Below the pieces are notes generated by a model. It made no database searches, was not told where the DNA came from, and saw only the letters and a program-made list of their open reading frames with translations. The position numbers were made by a program, and so were the translations under genes. Of a stretch of 64,000 nucleotides of DNA, positions 26,765-34,635 are shown in pieces. The stretch's first letter is position 1, and each line of letters opens with the position of its first letter. Origin of the DNA: C-114 sp963719285 (GTDB lineage: Bacteria > Chloroflexota > Limnocylindria > Limnocylindrales > CSP1-4); assembly GCA_963719285.1 (NCBI GenBank), contig CAVRBO010000003.1:1-64000 (forward strand), given 5' to 3'.

Positions 26765-27001
26765 CGGTCAGCCGGTCGAGATCGGCCCGGAGCCGCTGAC
26801 TGTCGCAATCTTCGCGGCGCCGTCTTGCCCGGCGCATCCGGTCGAACGGGGCGTTCTCGATCGGGAAAGCCGGCTCATCCACCCGAGAGAAATATGGCGA
26901 CGGCCTCGGCCGGCTTGCCGTCAACGACGGGGGACGATGGGTTGGGCCTCGATCGGCGCCAGCAACGTGTCGGAAAGCCGGTGTCGCGGCCGCTATTCAG
27001 G
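26765..27001. other. Convergent intergenic region
   Basis: This 237-base stretch lies between the convergent GT39-like and PhaC genes and should hold both terminators. I see no strong hairpin with a T-tract and no small gene. Confidence 0.35.
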
Positions 27002-28072
27002 TCAGTCGTGGGTACTGAGCCAGGCGCCGACCCTTGGCCAAAGATCCTGGCTGGCCTTGCGGCCCACGACGATCCCGACGTGGCCGCCCTCGATGACGAT
27101 CTCTGACGCGTCGTCACTGCTGACGCGCTTCGTGATGATGCTCGTCGTCGGTCGCGGCGCGATCGGGTCCCGACTTGCGGCGATGTTGAGGACCGGGCAC
27201 CTGATATCTGCCAAACGGACCGTCCGACCGTCCATCTCGAGGCTGTCCATGGCGAGGCGGTTCTCCTGGTAGAACTCGACGATCCACTGGCGGAACGCAG
27301 CTCCGGCGAACGGGACGCTGTCGTTGACCCACCGGTACATCGCCTGCCAGCCTCGGACGTCGAACTTCGGATCGGCCAGCTTGTCCCAGAGCTGGCGATA
27401 GGTGCCGACGTAACTGGCTGTTGGGTCGAGCAACTTCGTGCCGATGTCCGGCATCTGCCCCGGCACGATCGGAAACGTGTCCGTCACGCTGTCGACCGGG
27501 AAGATATCGCGAGCCGTCATCCGACCGAATTGACCGGCATCCGAGAAATCGATCGGCGCTGTCAGCAGGATCAGGTTGCGGATCATCTCGGGATGCAGAG
27601 CGGCGAAACAGGTCGCCAGGGCGCCGCCGATGCAGTAGCCAAGGACGGTCATCCCGCCTTCGCCCGTGATCTTCTGGATCGCCTTTGCGGCACGTGGCAA
27701 GTAGCGGGTCACCAGGGTCGACACGTCAAGCGCCCGATCCTCGTCGCCGGGTGTGCCCCAGTCGATCAGGAAGACATCGAAGCCCTCGCCCAGCAGGAAT
27801 TCGACGAAGCTGGCTCCGGGACGCAGGTCCAGGATGTACGCCCGATTGATGAGCGGCAGGACAAGGAAGATCGGCGTTCGGTGGGTCGCAGGCTCGGAAC
27901 GCGTGTAGTGGTATAGCCGCGCCTTGTTCTTGCGCCAGACGAGCTCCTTGGGCGTGAGACCGACTGGAGCGTCTGCCGAGCCGAGGACGGCTCGTGCCAT
28001 ATCGAGGGCACGATCTGTCGACGACCAGACGGTCGCGGGGTCAGGAAGCATGGACCACGCCGAGGCGGTCAT
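27002..28072 (-). CDS. phaC: Class III poly(3-hydroxyalkanoate) synthase, catalytic subunit
   Basis: A 356-residue alpha/beta-hydrolase, the usual length for class III PhaC. The nucleophile elbow is GYCIGG (Cys147), with the general acid Asp302 (ASRDPIAP) and His331 (GGHVGIVVG) in the expected places. LIDWGTPGDED is the conserved oxyanion-region block. It polymerises 3-hydroxyacyl-CoA to PHA and needs a PhaE partner; its ATG overlaps the stop of the PhaE-like gene by four bases. The three-gene minus-strand operon is PadR repressor, PhaE-like, PhaC. Confidence 0.95.
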   Translation of the reverse strand: MTASAWSMLPDPATVWSSTDRALDMARAVLGSADAPVGLTPKELVWRKNKARLYHYTRSEPATHRTPIFLVLPLINRAYILDLRPGASFVEFLLGEGFDVFLIDWGTPGDEDRALDVSTLVTRYLPRAAKAIQKITGEGGMTVLGYCIGGALATCFAALHPEMIRNLILLTAPIDFSDAGQFGRMTARDIFPVDSVTDTFPIVPGQMPDIGTKLLDPTASYVGTYRQLWDKLADPKFDVRGWQAMYRWVNDSVPFAGAAFRQWIVEFYQENRLAMDSLEMDGRTVRLADIRCPVLNIAASRDPIAPRPTTSIITKRVSSDDASEIVIEGGHVGIVVGRKASQDLWPRVGAWLSTHD

Positions 28073-28635
28073 CGACCGGCCTTTGCCGGCGCTCCGGTCG
28101 TCGAAGGCTTGGCGCGCGCGGCGGGCTTGGCGGCCGCCGCAGGCCCCCGGGCGCCAGTCGCACCCTTGGCTCCAGCCTTTCCGGTGGCTCCAGCCTTTCC
28201 AGTGGCCCCAGCGGGTCCCTTGGGCCCTGCCGGTCCCTTGGCCCCGGTTCGCCCTGTCGCCCCCATCCGGCCCGTGGCCCCGGCTGGACCCATCGGACCT
28301 GCCGGTCCTGGCGTGCGAACCGTCTCCTCGATCCCATCGAACCGATCGGCCAGTTGATCGATCTTCTCCTCGAGGCCGATGACCAGCTCACCGAGCCGGG
28401 CGATGTCCTCGCGGGTCGGGACGTTCATGGTCTCGAGATAGGTCCTCATGTTGTTGCGGATGGACTTCTGGGCGGCGAGCATCGCCTCGAGCATCTTGCC
28501 GCTGGCTTCGCCGTACTTGGGGTCACTCATCGAGTCCTCCAGCGCCGCGCTCCAAGCTCGCTCGTTGGTCTCATACAGCTGGCGCCAGACTTCGAACGGA
28601 TCGGTGGCTCCGCCCGCTGCCTCATCCTTCGTCAT
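28069..28635 (-). CDS. PhaE-like PHA synthase subunit with a collagen-like Gly-X-Y tail
   Basis: A 188-residue protein from ATG 28635. Residues 10-105 are helical and match the short PhaE/PhaR subunit layout (ATDPFEVWRQLYETNERAWS, then NNMRTYLETMNVPTREDIAR, ending in a coiled coil LGELVIGLEEKIDQLADRF). From Gly110 to Gly164 every third residue is Gly in an uninterrupted Gly-X-Y run of 18 triplets, such as GPAGPMGPAGATGRM, followed by an Ala/Lys/Pro-rich basic end. The collagen-like part is not found in the usual PhaE family and could form a triple helix or bind granules or DNA. It is sandwiched between the PadR repressor gene, which it overlaps by 14 bases, and phaC, so it should be the synthase activator. 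Confidence 0.85.
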   Translation of the reverse strand: MTKDEAAGGATDPFEVWRQLYETNERAWSAALEDSMSDPKYGEASGKMLEAMLAAQKSIRNNMRTYLETMNVPTREDIARLGELVIGLEEKIDQLADRFDGIEETVRTPGPAGPMGPAGATGRMGATGRTGAKGPAGPKGPAGATGKAGATGKAGAKGATGARGPAAAAKPAARAKPSTTGAPAKAGR

Positions 28636-29107
28636 CCTGATGACTCCTTTCGTCCGCGGGTGCACCTGGCTTCCGGCGTATGGCGCCAGGGCCAGCGTCG
28701 TAGAGACCGAAGAATTGGTCGATCGTATCGCGGTAGGCGGTGAGCATGGCCGCCGAGGACTCGAGCCAGACATGGCCGGTGTCGGTGATCGTGTACACGC
28801 GTCGGGCTGGGCCGGTCGGACCCGGCTCCCAGGTCGACTCGAGAAAGCCGTCCTTCTCCATCTGGCGAAGCGTTCGGTACAGCGTGCTCATCGTGATCCC
28901 GAACAGGCCGAGCGCTCGAAGGTAGTCCTCGATCACGTATCCGTGCGCCCGTTGGAGCGAGACCGCCAGCAACACGAACGGCGCCAGCATGTCGCGGGGC
29001 GGCCAGCCGGGAAAGGGCTCGCGCTCCTCGCTGGGCTCCGTCGGGGCATCGGCCTCAGGGTTCGGCTCGCCGGCGTTGATGGAGTTCCTGGTTTGACGGT
29101 CGGACAT
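28622..29107 (-). CDS. PadR-family regulator, PHA-responsive repressor type
   Basis: A 161-residue protein with a PadR winged helix at about 40-110: MLAPFVLLAVSLQRAHGYVIED, then LFGITMSTLYRTLRQMEKDGFL, then GPARRVYTITDTGHVWLESS. In PHA clusters PadR proteins of this layout (PhaQ type) act as repressors that respond to PHB granules. It heads the minus-strand PHA operon and is divergent from the phasin gene, so both transcripts start in the same 107-base gap. N-terminal residues 10-35 are acidic and disordered. Confidence 0.88.
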   Translation of the reverse strand: MSDRQTRNSINAGEPNPEADAPTEPSEEREPFPGWPPRDMLAPFVLLAVSLQRAHGYVIEDYLRALGLFGITMSTLYRTLRQMEKDGFLESTWEPGPTGPARRVYTITDTGHVWLESSAAMLTAYRDTIDQFFGLYDAGPGAIRRKPGAPADERSHQDDEG

Positions 29108-29118
29108 GACTCACTGGC

Positions 29119-29148
29119 TTGACAGATCGTGCGATCGGGCAGACTATA
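29119..29148 (+). promoter_or_regulatory. Candidate phasin promoter with internal palindrome
   Basis: TTGACA (29119-29124) and ACTATA (29143-29148) are separated by 18 bases. Between them lies GATCGTGCGATC (29125-29136), a perfect 5-2-5 palindrome, well placed to be bound by the PadR repressor. The phasin ATG is 67 bases downstream. Confidence 0.5.
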
Positions 29149-29214
29149 TGCACATCGCACCTAGAGATATGACGCAGGTAGCGCCAGCACGATCATAGGC
29201 GAAGGAGACCACCC

Positions 29215-29607
29215 GTGTCCACCACCATCAACGACATGCCGGACGCGGCTGCCGCGGCCGTCACTGAAGCCACCCGTATCGCGGCTCAGGCCGCCCGGAA
29301 CGGCACCGAGACCACGAAGGCCTCGCTTGATGCCGCGAACACGTACCTCGGCGAGGCGAGCACGATCGGCCGGGATCTGCTCGGCACGTGGTCCACCCAG
29401 AGCGAAGCGGCCATCAAGGCAGCCTTCGAGGGCCAGAATGCCGCGATCGACGCAGGTCTGGGTCTCTTCGACCTCGGCGTGAAGAGCAACCGCGAAGCGG
29501 TCGCCCAGTTCTCCGAGATCGTCAAGCGCACGCAGAAGGCGACGCTCGAGACGTGGCAGACCACGGTCAAGGCAGCCTCGAAGGCCACCGAAACACCGAA
29601 GCGCTGA
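29215..29607 (+). CDS. phaP: Phasin (PHA granule-associated protein)
   Basis: A 130-residue amphipathic helical protein rich in Ala, Thr and Glu/Lys and free of Cys, as expected for phasins. Blocks AAAAVTEATRIAAQAARNGTE, AANTYLGEASTIGRDLLGTWS and KSNREAVAQFSEIVKRTQKATLETWQTT match the Phasin_2/PhaP type pattern. It coats PHA granules and limits their size. ATG 29215 lies just after GGAGACCACCC. It is divergent from the PadR repressor gene and upstream of phaB. Confidence 0.88.
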   Translation: MSTTINDMPDAAAAAVTEATRIAAQAARNGTETTKASLDAANTYLGEASTIGRDLLGTWSTQSEAAIKAAFEGQNAAIDAGLGLFDLGVKSNREAVAQFSEIVKRTQKATLETWQTTVKAASKATETPKR

Positions 29608-29625
29608 TCATCGGCCGACGAACAT

Positions 29626-29658
29626 CGGAGTCGGCCGGCAAAGTGCCGGCCGACTCCG
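29626..29658. terminator. 15-bp perfect hairpin between phaP and phaB
   Basis: CGGAGTCGGCCGGCA (29626-29640) and TGCCGGCCGACTCCG (29644-29658) pair perfectly around a three-base loop. No T-run follows, so it is either a Rho-independent-like terminator of a T-poor type, or a processing/attenuation hairpin that would keep phasin mRNA in excess over phaB. Confidence 0.6.
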
Positions 29659-29688
29659 GCTGTCTCCGCCAGTCCAGGAGGTTCTGCG

Positions 29689-30450
29689 ATGGCTGAGCTG
29701 ACAGGCAAGTCCTGCCTCGTCACCGGCGGATCGCGCGGCATCGGCCGAGCGATCGCCCTCGAACTCGGACGACACGGCGCTTGCGTGGCCGTTGCGTATC
29801 ACTCCGACGAGGTCGGACATAACCACGAGGAACAAGCCGACGAGGTCGCCGCGGAGATCGCGGCATCCGGAGGCCAGGCATACGCCATCGGTTGCGACGT
29901 TCGCGACCCGGCATCCATCGAATCGGCTATCGCCAGTGTCAACGAGCGTTTCGGCAGCATCGGGGTGCTCGTCAACAACGCCGGCATCACCCGCGACCGC
30001 TCGCTGGCCAAGATGTCGCAGGAAGAATGGGACGCCGTCATCCAGACCAACCTGACGAGCGTCTTCCATATGACCGCGCGGGTGCTGCCGCACATGGTCG
30101 AGGCCGGATACGGCCGGATCATCAGCATCAGCTCGGTGGTCGGCCTCCACGGCAACTACGGCCAGGCGAACTACGCCGCGGCGAAGGCCGGGATCGTCGG
30201 CTTCACCAAGACCGCGGCGCTGGAGCTCGCCCGCAAGGGCGTGACGGTCAACGCGATCGCGCCCGGCTTCATCGCGACGCAGATGATCGCGGCCATGCCC
30301 GATGACGTCCGCGCCCGGATCCTCGAGAAGATCCCGATGGGCCGCTTCGGGCGCCCGGAGGAGATCGCGGAGCTGGTCGCCTTCCTCGTCACGAAGGGCG
30401 ACTACATCACCGGCCAGGTGATCGCCATCGACGGCGGGCTCTACACCTGA
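29689..30450 (+). CDS. phaB: Acetoacetyl-CoA reductase
   Basis: A 253-residue short-chain dehydrogenase. It has the NADPH-binding GGSRGIG motif (12-20), NNAG (VLVNNAGITRD), and the catalytic Ser-Tyr-Lys (SISSVVGLHGNYGQANYAAAK). Family-typical PGFIATQM and GDYITGQVIAIDGGLYT end the protein. It reduces acetoacetyl-CoA to (R)-3-hydroxybutyryl-CoA, the PHA monomer. A strong AGGAGG lies before ATG 29689. The upstream hairpin separates it from phaP, and the thiolase follows after about 70 bases. It is closer to PhaB than to FabG by context; sequence alone cannot fully separate them. Confidence 0.9.
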   Translation: MAELTGKSCLVTGGSRGIGRAIALELGRHGACVAVAYHSDEVGHNHEEQADEVAAEIAASGGQAYAIGCDVRDPASIESAIASVNERFGSIGVLVNNAGITRDRSLAKMSQEEWDAVIQTNLTSVFHMTARVLPHMVEAGYGRIISISSVVGLHGNYGQANYAAAKAGIVGFTKTAALELARKGVTVNAIAPGFIATQMIAAMPDDVRARILEKIPMGRFGRPEEIAELVAFLVTKGDYITGQVIAIDGGLYT

Positions 30451-30519
30451 CGCCGGCCCGCCCGCTGGCCCTGCCGCCCCGGGTCGGAAACCGAGACAAG
30501 CCAAGAATCGAGAGCGATC

Positions 30520-31761
30520 ATGGATGACACGACTACCACCGGCCGCAACGGCGGCGTCTATCTCGTCAGCGCCGCACGGACCCCGATCGGCAAGTTCGGT
30601 GGCGCCATGTCCGGCGTCCCGGCGGTCGAGCTCGGCGGAGTGGCGATCCGCGCCGCGATGGAGCGAAGCGGCCTGCCAGCCGACACTCCCGTCGACGAGG
30701 TCCTGATGGGCCAGGTCATCCAGGCCGGTGCCGGTCAGGCTCCCGCTCGTCAGGCGGCCCTTCTCGGGGGCCTGCCGGTGTCTACGAGCGCGACGACGAT
30801 CAACAAGGTGTGCGGCTCCGGCATGAAGGCGATCATGCTCGGTGCAGCCGAGATCCGCGCTGGTGACGCCGAGGTCGTCGTCGCCGGTGGGATGGAGAGC
30901 ATGAACGGCGCGCCGTATCTCCTGCCCCAGGCCCGCTTCGGGTACCGCCTGGGCGATGGGACAGTGGTCGACGCCACGGTCCATGACGCGCTGTGGTGCG
31001 CCGTCGAGGAGTGCCACGTCGGCACCCACGCCGAGCGTGTCGCGATCGCCAACAAGGTCAGTCGCGAGGACCAGGACGCGTTCGCCCTGCGCAGCCATAT
31101 GCAGGCGATCGCGGCGATGGACGCTGGGCGTTTTGACGCCGAGCTTGTACCGGTCACCGTTCGCGACGCCAAGGGCCGCGAGACAGTCGTCGCCCTCGAC
31201 GAGGGCCCCCGTCGGGACTCCACGATGGAGGCCCTGGCCCGACTCAAGCCGGCGTTCCAGCTGCCTGATGGCGCCGATCGGGGCGATGCGACGAGCGGGA
31301 CGGCGACGGCGGGCAACGTGCCGGGCATCACCGACGGCGCCGCCGCGACCGTCGTGGTCAGCGAACGGACCGTCGAGCGGTACGGCCTCAAGCCCCTCGC
31401 CAGGATCGTCGGTTATGCCCAGGCGGATGTCGAGCCGAAGTGGCTCTTCCTGGCGCCCGTCATGGGTGTCCGCCGCCTGCTCGATCGGATCGAGATGCCG
31501 ATCGAGGCCTTCGATCTCGTCGAGATCAACGAGGCATTCGCGGCCCAGGTCCTGGCCGACGGCCGGGAGCTCGGCTTCGACTGGGACAAGGTCAACGTAA
31601 ACGGCGGCGCGATCGCCCTCGGTCATCCTGTCGGTGCGTCCGGAGCCCGTGTCGTCGCGACCCTCCTCCACGAACTCGCGCGACGAGAGGGCCGCTACGG
31701 TCTCGCGACCCTCTGCCTCGGCGGCGGCGGGTCCGTGGCGATGGCGTTCGAGAGGGTCTGA
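30520..31761 (+). CDS. phaA: Acetyl-CoA acetyltransferase (thiolase)
   Basis: A 413-residue thiolase. The nucleophilic Cys is in NKVCGSGMKAI (Cys98), with NEAFA, GHPVGASGARV (active His) and CLGGGGSVAMAF (second active Cys) near the C-terminus, so the full Cys-His-Cys set is intact. It condenses two acetyl-CoA to acetoacetyl-CoA, feeding PhaB. It is the last gene of the plus-strand PHA run (phasin, phaB, phaA). The first about 10 residues (MDDTTTTGRNGG) are a flexible extension. Confidence 0.93.
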   Translation: MDDTTTTGRNGGVYLVSAARTPIGKFGGAMSGVPAVELGGVAIRAAMERSGLPADTPVDEVLMGQVIQAGAGQAPARQAALLGGLPVSTSATTINKVCGSGMKAIMLGAAEIRAGDAEVVVAGGMESMNGAPYLLPQARFGYRLGDGTVVDATVHDALWCAVEECHVGTHAERVAIANKVSREDQDAFALRSHMQAIAAMDAGRFDAELVPVTVRDAKGRETVVALDEGPRRDSTMEALARLKPAFQLPDGADRGDATSGTATAGNVPGITDGAAATVVVSERTVERYGLKPLARIVGYAQADVEPKWLFLAPVMGVRRLLDRIEMPIEAFDLVEINEAFAAQVLADGRELGFDWDKVNVNGGAIALGHPVGASGARVVATLLHELARREGRYGLATLCLGGGGSVAMAFERV

Positions 31762-32027
31762 CCGGCTGGCCAGGGCCTCCCGGACGAGGGCGACCGCGAT
31801 CGCCCTCGCAACCGCCTGCAAGCCCGCGATGGGTGGGTAGAGCGCCGCCATGCGGAACCGGTCGGCCGAGATAAGGCCGGCGAGTTCGAGGGCGACGACC
31901 CGGGCTCGCCGGGCGACCGGGCTTCGCCGAAGGCAACGCCGCAGCAGTCGCCGATCAAGCCTCCGCGCGGGGCCTGACGGAGCGTTCGACGACCATCGGC
32001 GAACTGACCGGTTCGCCTACCTGCGGC
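31762..32027. other. Intergenic stretch without a supportable gene
   Basis: The 266 bases after the thiolase contain open frames rich in Arg and Ser only. No hairpin of note. Confidence 0.35.
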
Positions 32028-32258
32028 CTATCGCGTCTCGGCTCGAGTCGGATCGATCTCGGCGAATTGGTAGGCGGCCAAGTGTGCATGACTGATCGTC
32101 CCGACCAGTTTTCCCTGGCCGTCGACGACCGGGATGCCCTTGTCGAAGGACAACCGGAGCACGATGTCGGCTGCCTCGAGGGAGGCGCCGGAGTCGATGA
32201 CGACCGGGTCGGTCGTCATCACGTCCGCGACTGAACGTCCTGGGGTGGCTGTTACCAA
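32028..32258 (-). CDS. Single CBS-domain protein, possibly truncated
   Basis: A 76-residue frame from a TTG-type start. GRSVADVMTTDPVVIDSGASLEAADIVL and DKGIPVVDGQGKLVGTISHAHLAA form one complete CBS motif, a nucleotide-binding module. CBS domains work as pairs, so this is either a small single-motif protein that dimerises or the remnant of a larger gene; the surrounding decayed fragments favour the latter. Confidence 0.6.
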   Translation of the reverse strand: MVTATPGRSVADVMTTDPVVIDSGASLEAADIVLRLSFDKGIPVVDGQGKLVGTISHAHLAAYQFAEIDPTRAETR

Positions 32259-32278
32259 ACTATCTCCGATCGAGGACG

Positions 32279-32470
32279 ATCATCCACGGGCAGGGCCGGG
32301 GGCGACAGGGCCAACTGGCCCGAAGGCCGGCCGCACGGATCGGAGAAGCCGAACGTCCAGACCTCGCCGGTCCGGGCGAAGTGGAGCGTGCCGAGGTCGC
32401 CCGGGATCCCGAAGCCCAGTCCGAGCAGGATCGAGCAGACCGCTGCCGCCGCGGCCGCCTCAACCGATCC
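32279..32470 (-). pseudogene. Remnant of a membrane protein
   Basis: The minus strand reads SILLGLGFGIPGDLGTLHFARTG and then EVWTFGFSDPCGRPSGQL, resembling a conserved loop (LHFARTGEVWTF) in actinobacterial-type integral membrane proteins. There is no start, and only one helix remains. Confidence 0.4.
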
Positions 32471-32783
32471 CGAACAGTTGGTGCGCGAGCGTCGCCCGGG
32501 TCCAGGCGATCCATTCCTCGTGCGACCAACCGGCGACCTCGACCAGGGCGTGGTAGATGTCCATGCCCGCATGGAGCAGGAGGTCGTTCGCCCGCTCCGC
32601 GGTCAGCTCGGCTCGCAGCGGCGCCTTGGCTCCGAGGATCTCCAGCATGCCCCGGTACCCGTCAACGCGCCATCGCTCATGCCGGTCGACCACCTGGGCC
32701 ACCTCGGGATCACTCGATGCCGAGCCCGACGCCACGACATACAGCGGCGTGAGCCGGCGAGTGATGTCGCCGACCCCGGACAC
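32460..32783 (-). pseudogene. TetR-family regulator, C-terminal remnant
   Basis: The frame carries a helical TetR ligand domain: RRLTPLYVVASGSASSDPEV, then VVDRHERWRVDGYRGMLEIL, then RAELTAERANDLLLHAGMDI and VEVAGWSHEEWIAWTRATLA. The HTH is absent and the 5' end is lost. A scrap of a related domain is at 6440-6545. Confidence 0.5.
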
Positions 32784-32799
32784 GAGATGCCCGAGGTGC

Positions 32800-33010
32800 C
32801 GTCTACGCCGGCGTCGAGCTGTGCCGACCCGAAGAACGTGAGGCTGCCGTAGCGAGCCGTGAACCTCGCCCTCTCCTGGTAGAACAGCACGGGTTTGCCA
32901 TCCGCGTCGGCAAAGGCGGGGCTGCCATACAGCAGCTTCGGGGCCAGCGACGGTGCGACCCTCGTGACGATCGCGTGGATGCGCTCAGCGTTCATCCTGT
33001 CCGGCTCGTC
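32800..33010 (-). pseudogene. DUF1801 (YdhG-like) remnant
   Basis: The minus strand reads NAERIHAIVTRVAPSLAPKLLY, then GSPAFADADGKPVLFYQERARF and TARYGSLTFFGSAQLDAG, characteristic of DUF1801 proteins. The upstream part of the frame is Arg-rich and not coding-like, so only a fragment remains. Confidence 0.45.
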
Positions 33011-33201
33011 CAGCGAGGGGATCTTGTCGAGGACCGACGTCAACTCGATCTTGGGGTGGATCCGACGGAGCCCAAGCCGCGGCGGCGGCAGGTTGTCACC
33101 GCCTGTCAGGGCTCGTGGGGTCGCCGTCCCACGGTACGACGATGACCTCCCGCGAGGCTGCGATGGACGCCAGGGTGCCAGGTTGGTGAGTCGCGGCAGG
33201 G

Positions 33202-33363
33202 CTAGCCGCCTCCTGGTCCAGGCAACCTGGCTCCGATGGCAGCGCCGATCGCGACACCCACGCCGATGCCAACGCCGACGTTGCCGATGGCGCTCCCGAT
33301 CGCCGCACCGATCCCGGCACCGATGGCGATGCACGCCCCCTGGCTCAATCGCTGGTCGTGCAT
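33202..33363 (-). CDS. Small glycine-zipper protein
   Basis: A 53-residue frame from ATG 33363 preceded by GAGGAGG at good spacing. After MHDQRLSQGACIAIG it is almost entirely Gly/Ala/Ile/Val in a repeated IGxxxG pattern (IGAGIGAAIGSAIGNVGVGI), ending in RLPGPGGG. Such glycine zippers pack tightly in membranes; related motifs occur in small channel- or stress-linked proteins. It is too short for standard ORF lists. The strong ribosome site and uniform composition support it. Function unknown. Confidence 0.65.
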   Translation of the reverse strand: MHDQRLSQGACIAIGAGIGAAIGSAIGNVGVGIGVGVAIGAAIGARLPGPGGG

Positions 33364-33442
33364 CCAATCCTCCTCGGATCCGCTGCCGGTGCCACGACCG
33401 GACGACGCGGCAGTGGCCGGCGTACGAGCATGTGCACGTGGC

Positions 33443-34462
33443 TCATGTCGCGATCGCCGACGTCATCGTGCTCGCCGGAGTGAACGCAACCCTGGATGGC
33501 TGAGCGACGGAAACGACGACCGTGCCCCGGGCGTGTCCCGCACCGACGTGGCCGATCGCCTGGCGGGTCTCAGCCAGCGGGTACGTAGCGGCGACGACCG
33601 GCGTCACCTTTCCGGCTTCGACGAGTCCCTTCAGGGCGACGAGGTCGGCTCGGTTCTGGAACTTGATCGACGGTTTGCCCTGCTGGCGAACGAACATGGA
33701 CACGATCGTGTGCCGGATCACGCGCCCAAGGGCGCCACCGGCGTGTCCTCCGCCGTTGGAGAGCAGCGTCCCATCGGGGACGAGGGCTCGCCTCGTCGCC
33801 GACATCGAGTGGTCGCCCACGTTGTCGAGGATGAGGTCGTAGCGCGGTCCACCCTTCCTGAAGTCCTCCTTGGCGTAGTCGATGACGTGGTCGGCCCCGA
33901 TCGAGCGAACCAGCTCGAGGTTCTTCGTGCTGCATACGCCGGTCACCTCGGCGCCGAATGCCTTGGCGATCTGCACCGCGAACGTGCCCACGCCGCCGGA
34001 CGCTCCGTTGATCAGGACCTTCTGTCCGAGCTCGAGGTGTCCGTCATCGCGCAGCAGCTGGAGGGCGGTGGTCGCCGACACGCCGACGGCGGCGGCCTGC
34101 TCGAAGGTCAGGTTGGCCGGCTTGAGGACGAACTGGTCCTCGCTTGCCGTCGCGTACTCGGCGAAGGCGCTCGTGCACCACCCGAACACGTCGTCACCGG
34201 GGCGTAGCCTCTTCACGTCCTTGCCGACCGCCTCGACCGTCCCCGCGATGTCCGTCCCCGGCACGCGGTTCTTCGGCCGGCGCAGCCCGGTCACCATCCG
34301 CATGAGGTACGGCGAGCCCGCCATGACGATCACGTCACCGAGGTGGATCGACGCAGCGTGGATACGGACCAGGACCTCACCGACCCCCACTCCCGGCTTC
34401 TCGATGTCTCGTGATTTCAGGACCTCGGCCGAGCCGTATCTGTCTTGGACGATTGCCTTCAT
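33443..34462 (-). CDS. Zinc-independent alcohol dehydrogenase-like / quinone oxidoreductase
   Basis: A 339-residue medium-chain reductase. KAIVQDRYGSAEVLKSRDIEKP starts the GroES-like fold and NGASGGVGTFAVQIAKAFGAEVTGV is the NADPH-binding Rossmann motif. DLILDNVGDHSMSATRRALVPDG and GHAGGALGRVIRH follow. The catalytic Zn ligands of alcohol dehydrogenases are absent, so it should reduce quinones or enones. The last about 20 residues (RVAFTPASTMTSAIAT) extend past the usual family end. Confidence 0.9.
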   Translation of the reverse strand: MKAIVQDRYGSAEVLKSRDIEKPGVGVGEVLVRIHAASIHLGDVIVMAGSPYLMRMVTGLRRPKNRVPGTDIAGTVEAVGKDVKRLRPGDDVFGWCTSAFAEYATASEDQFVLKPANLTFEQAAAVGVSATTALQLLRDDGHLELGQKVLINGASGGVGTFAVQIAKAFGAEVTGVCSTKNLELVRSIGADHVIDYAKEDFRKGGPRYDLILDNVGDHSMSATRRALVPDGTLLSNGGGHAGGALGRVIRHTIVSMFVRQQGKPSIKFQNRADLVALKGLVEAGKVTPVVAATYPLAETRQAIGHVGAGHARGTVVVSVAQPSRVAFTPASTMTSAIAT

Positions 34463-34635
34463 CGGCGCTCTCCCGTTACCTGCGATCTGAAGCTTGTGCG
34501 GCGCTAACCGTGCCCGACACGCTCGGTCGAGGTCGTCATCCCTTCGGGTGATTCGGGTCGACCGCGGCTTCGGATTCCGGGGCCTGAAGGTGGCGTGGGT
34601 GGACAGCGCGGGCGGTTGTACCTACAGTTGTCTGG

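Noticed and set aside
28109..28357. Plus-strand Pro/Ala-rich frame that looks like a repeat protein
   Set aside because: It is simply the complement of the Gly-X-Y codons of the PhaE-like tail.
29608..31851. A 747-residue minus-strand open frame over phaB and phaA
   Set aside because: It is the antisense shadow of two well-conserved enzymes and shows no domain.
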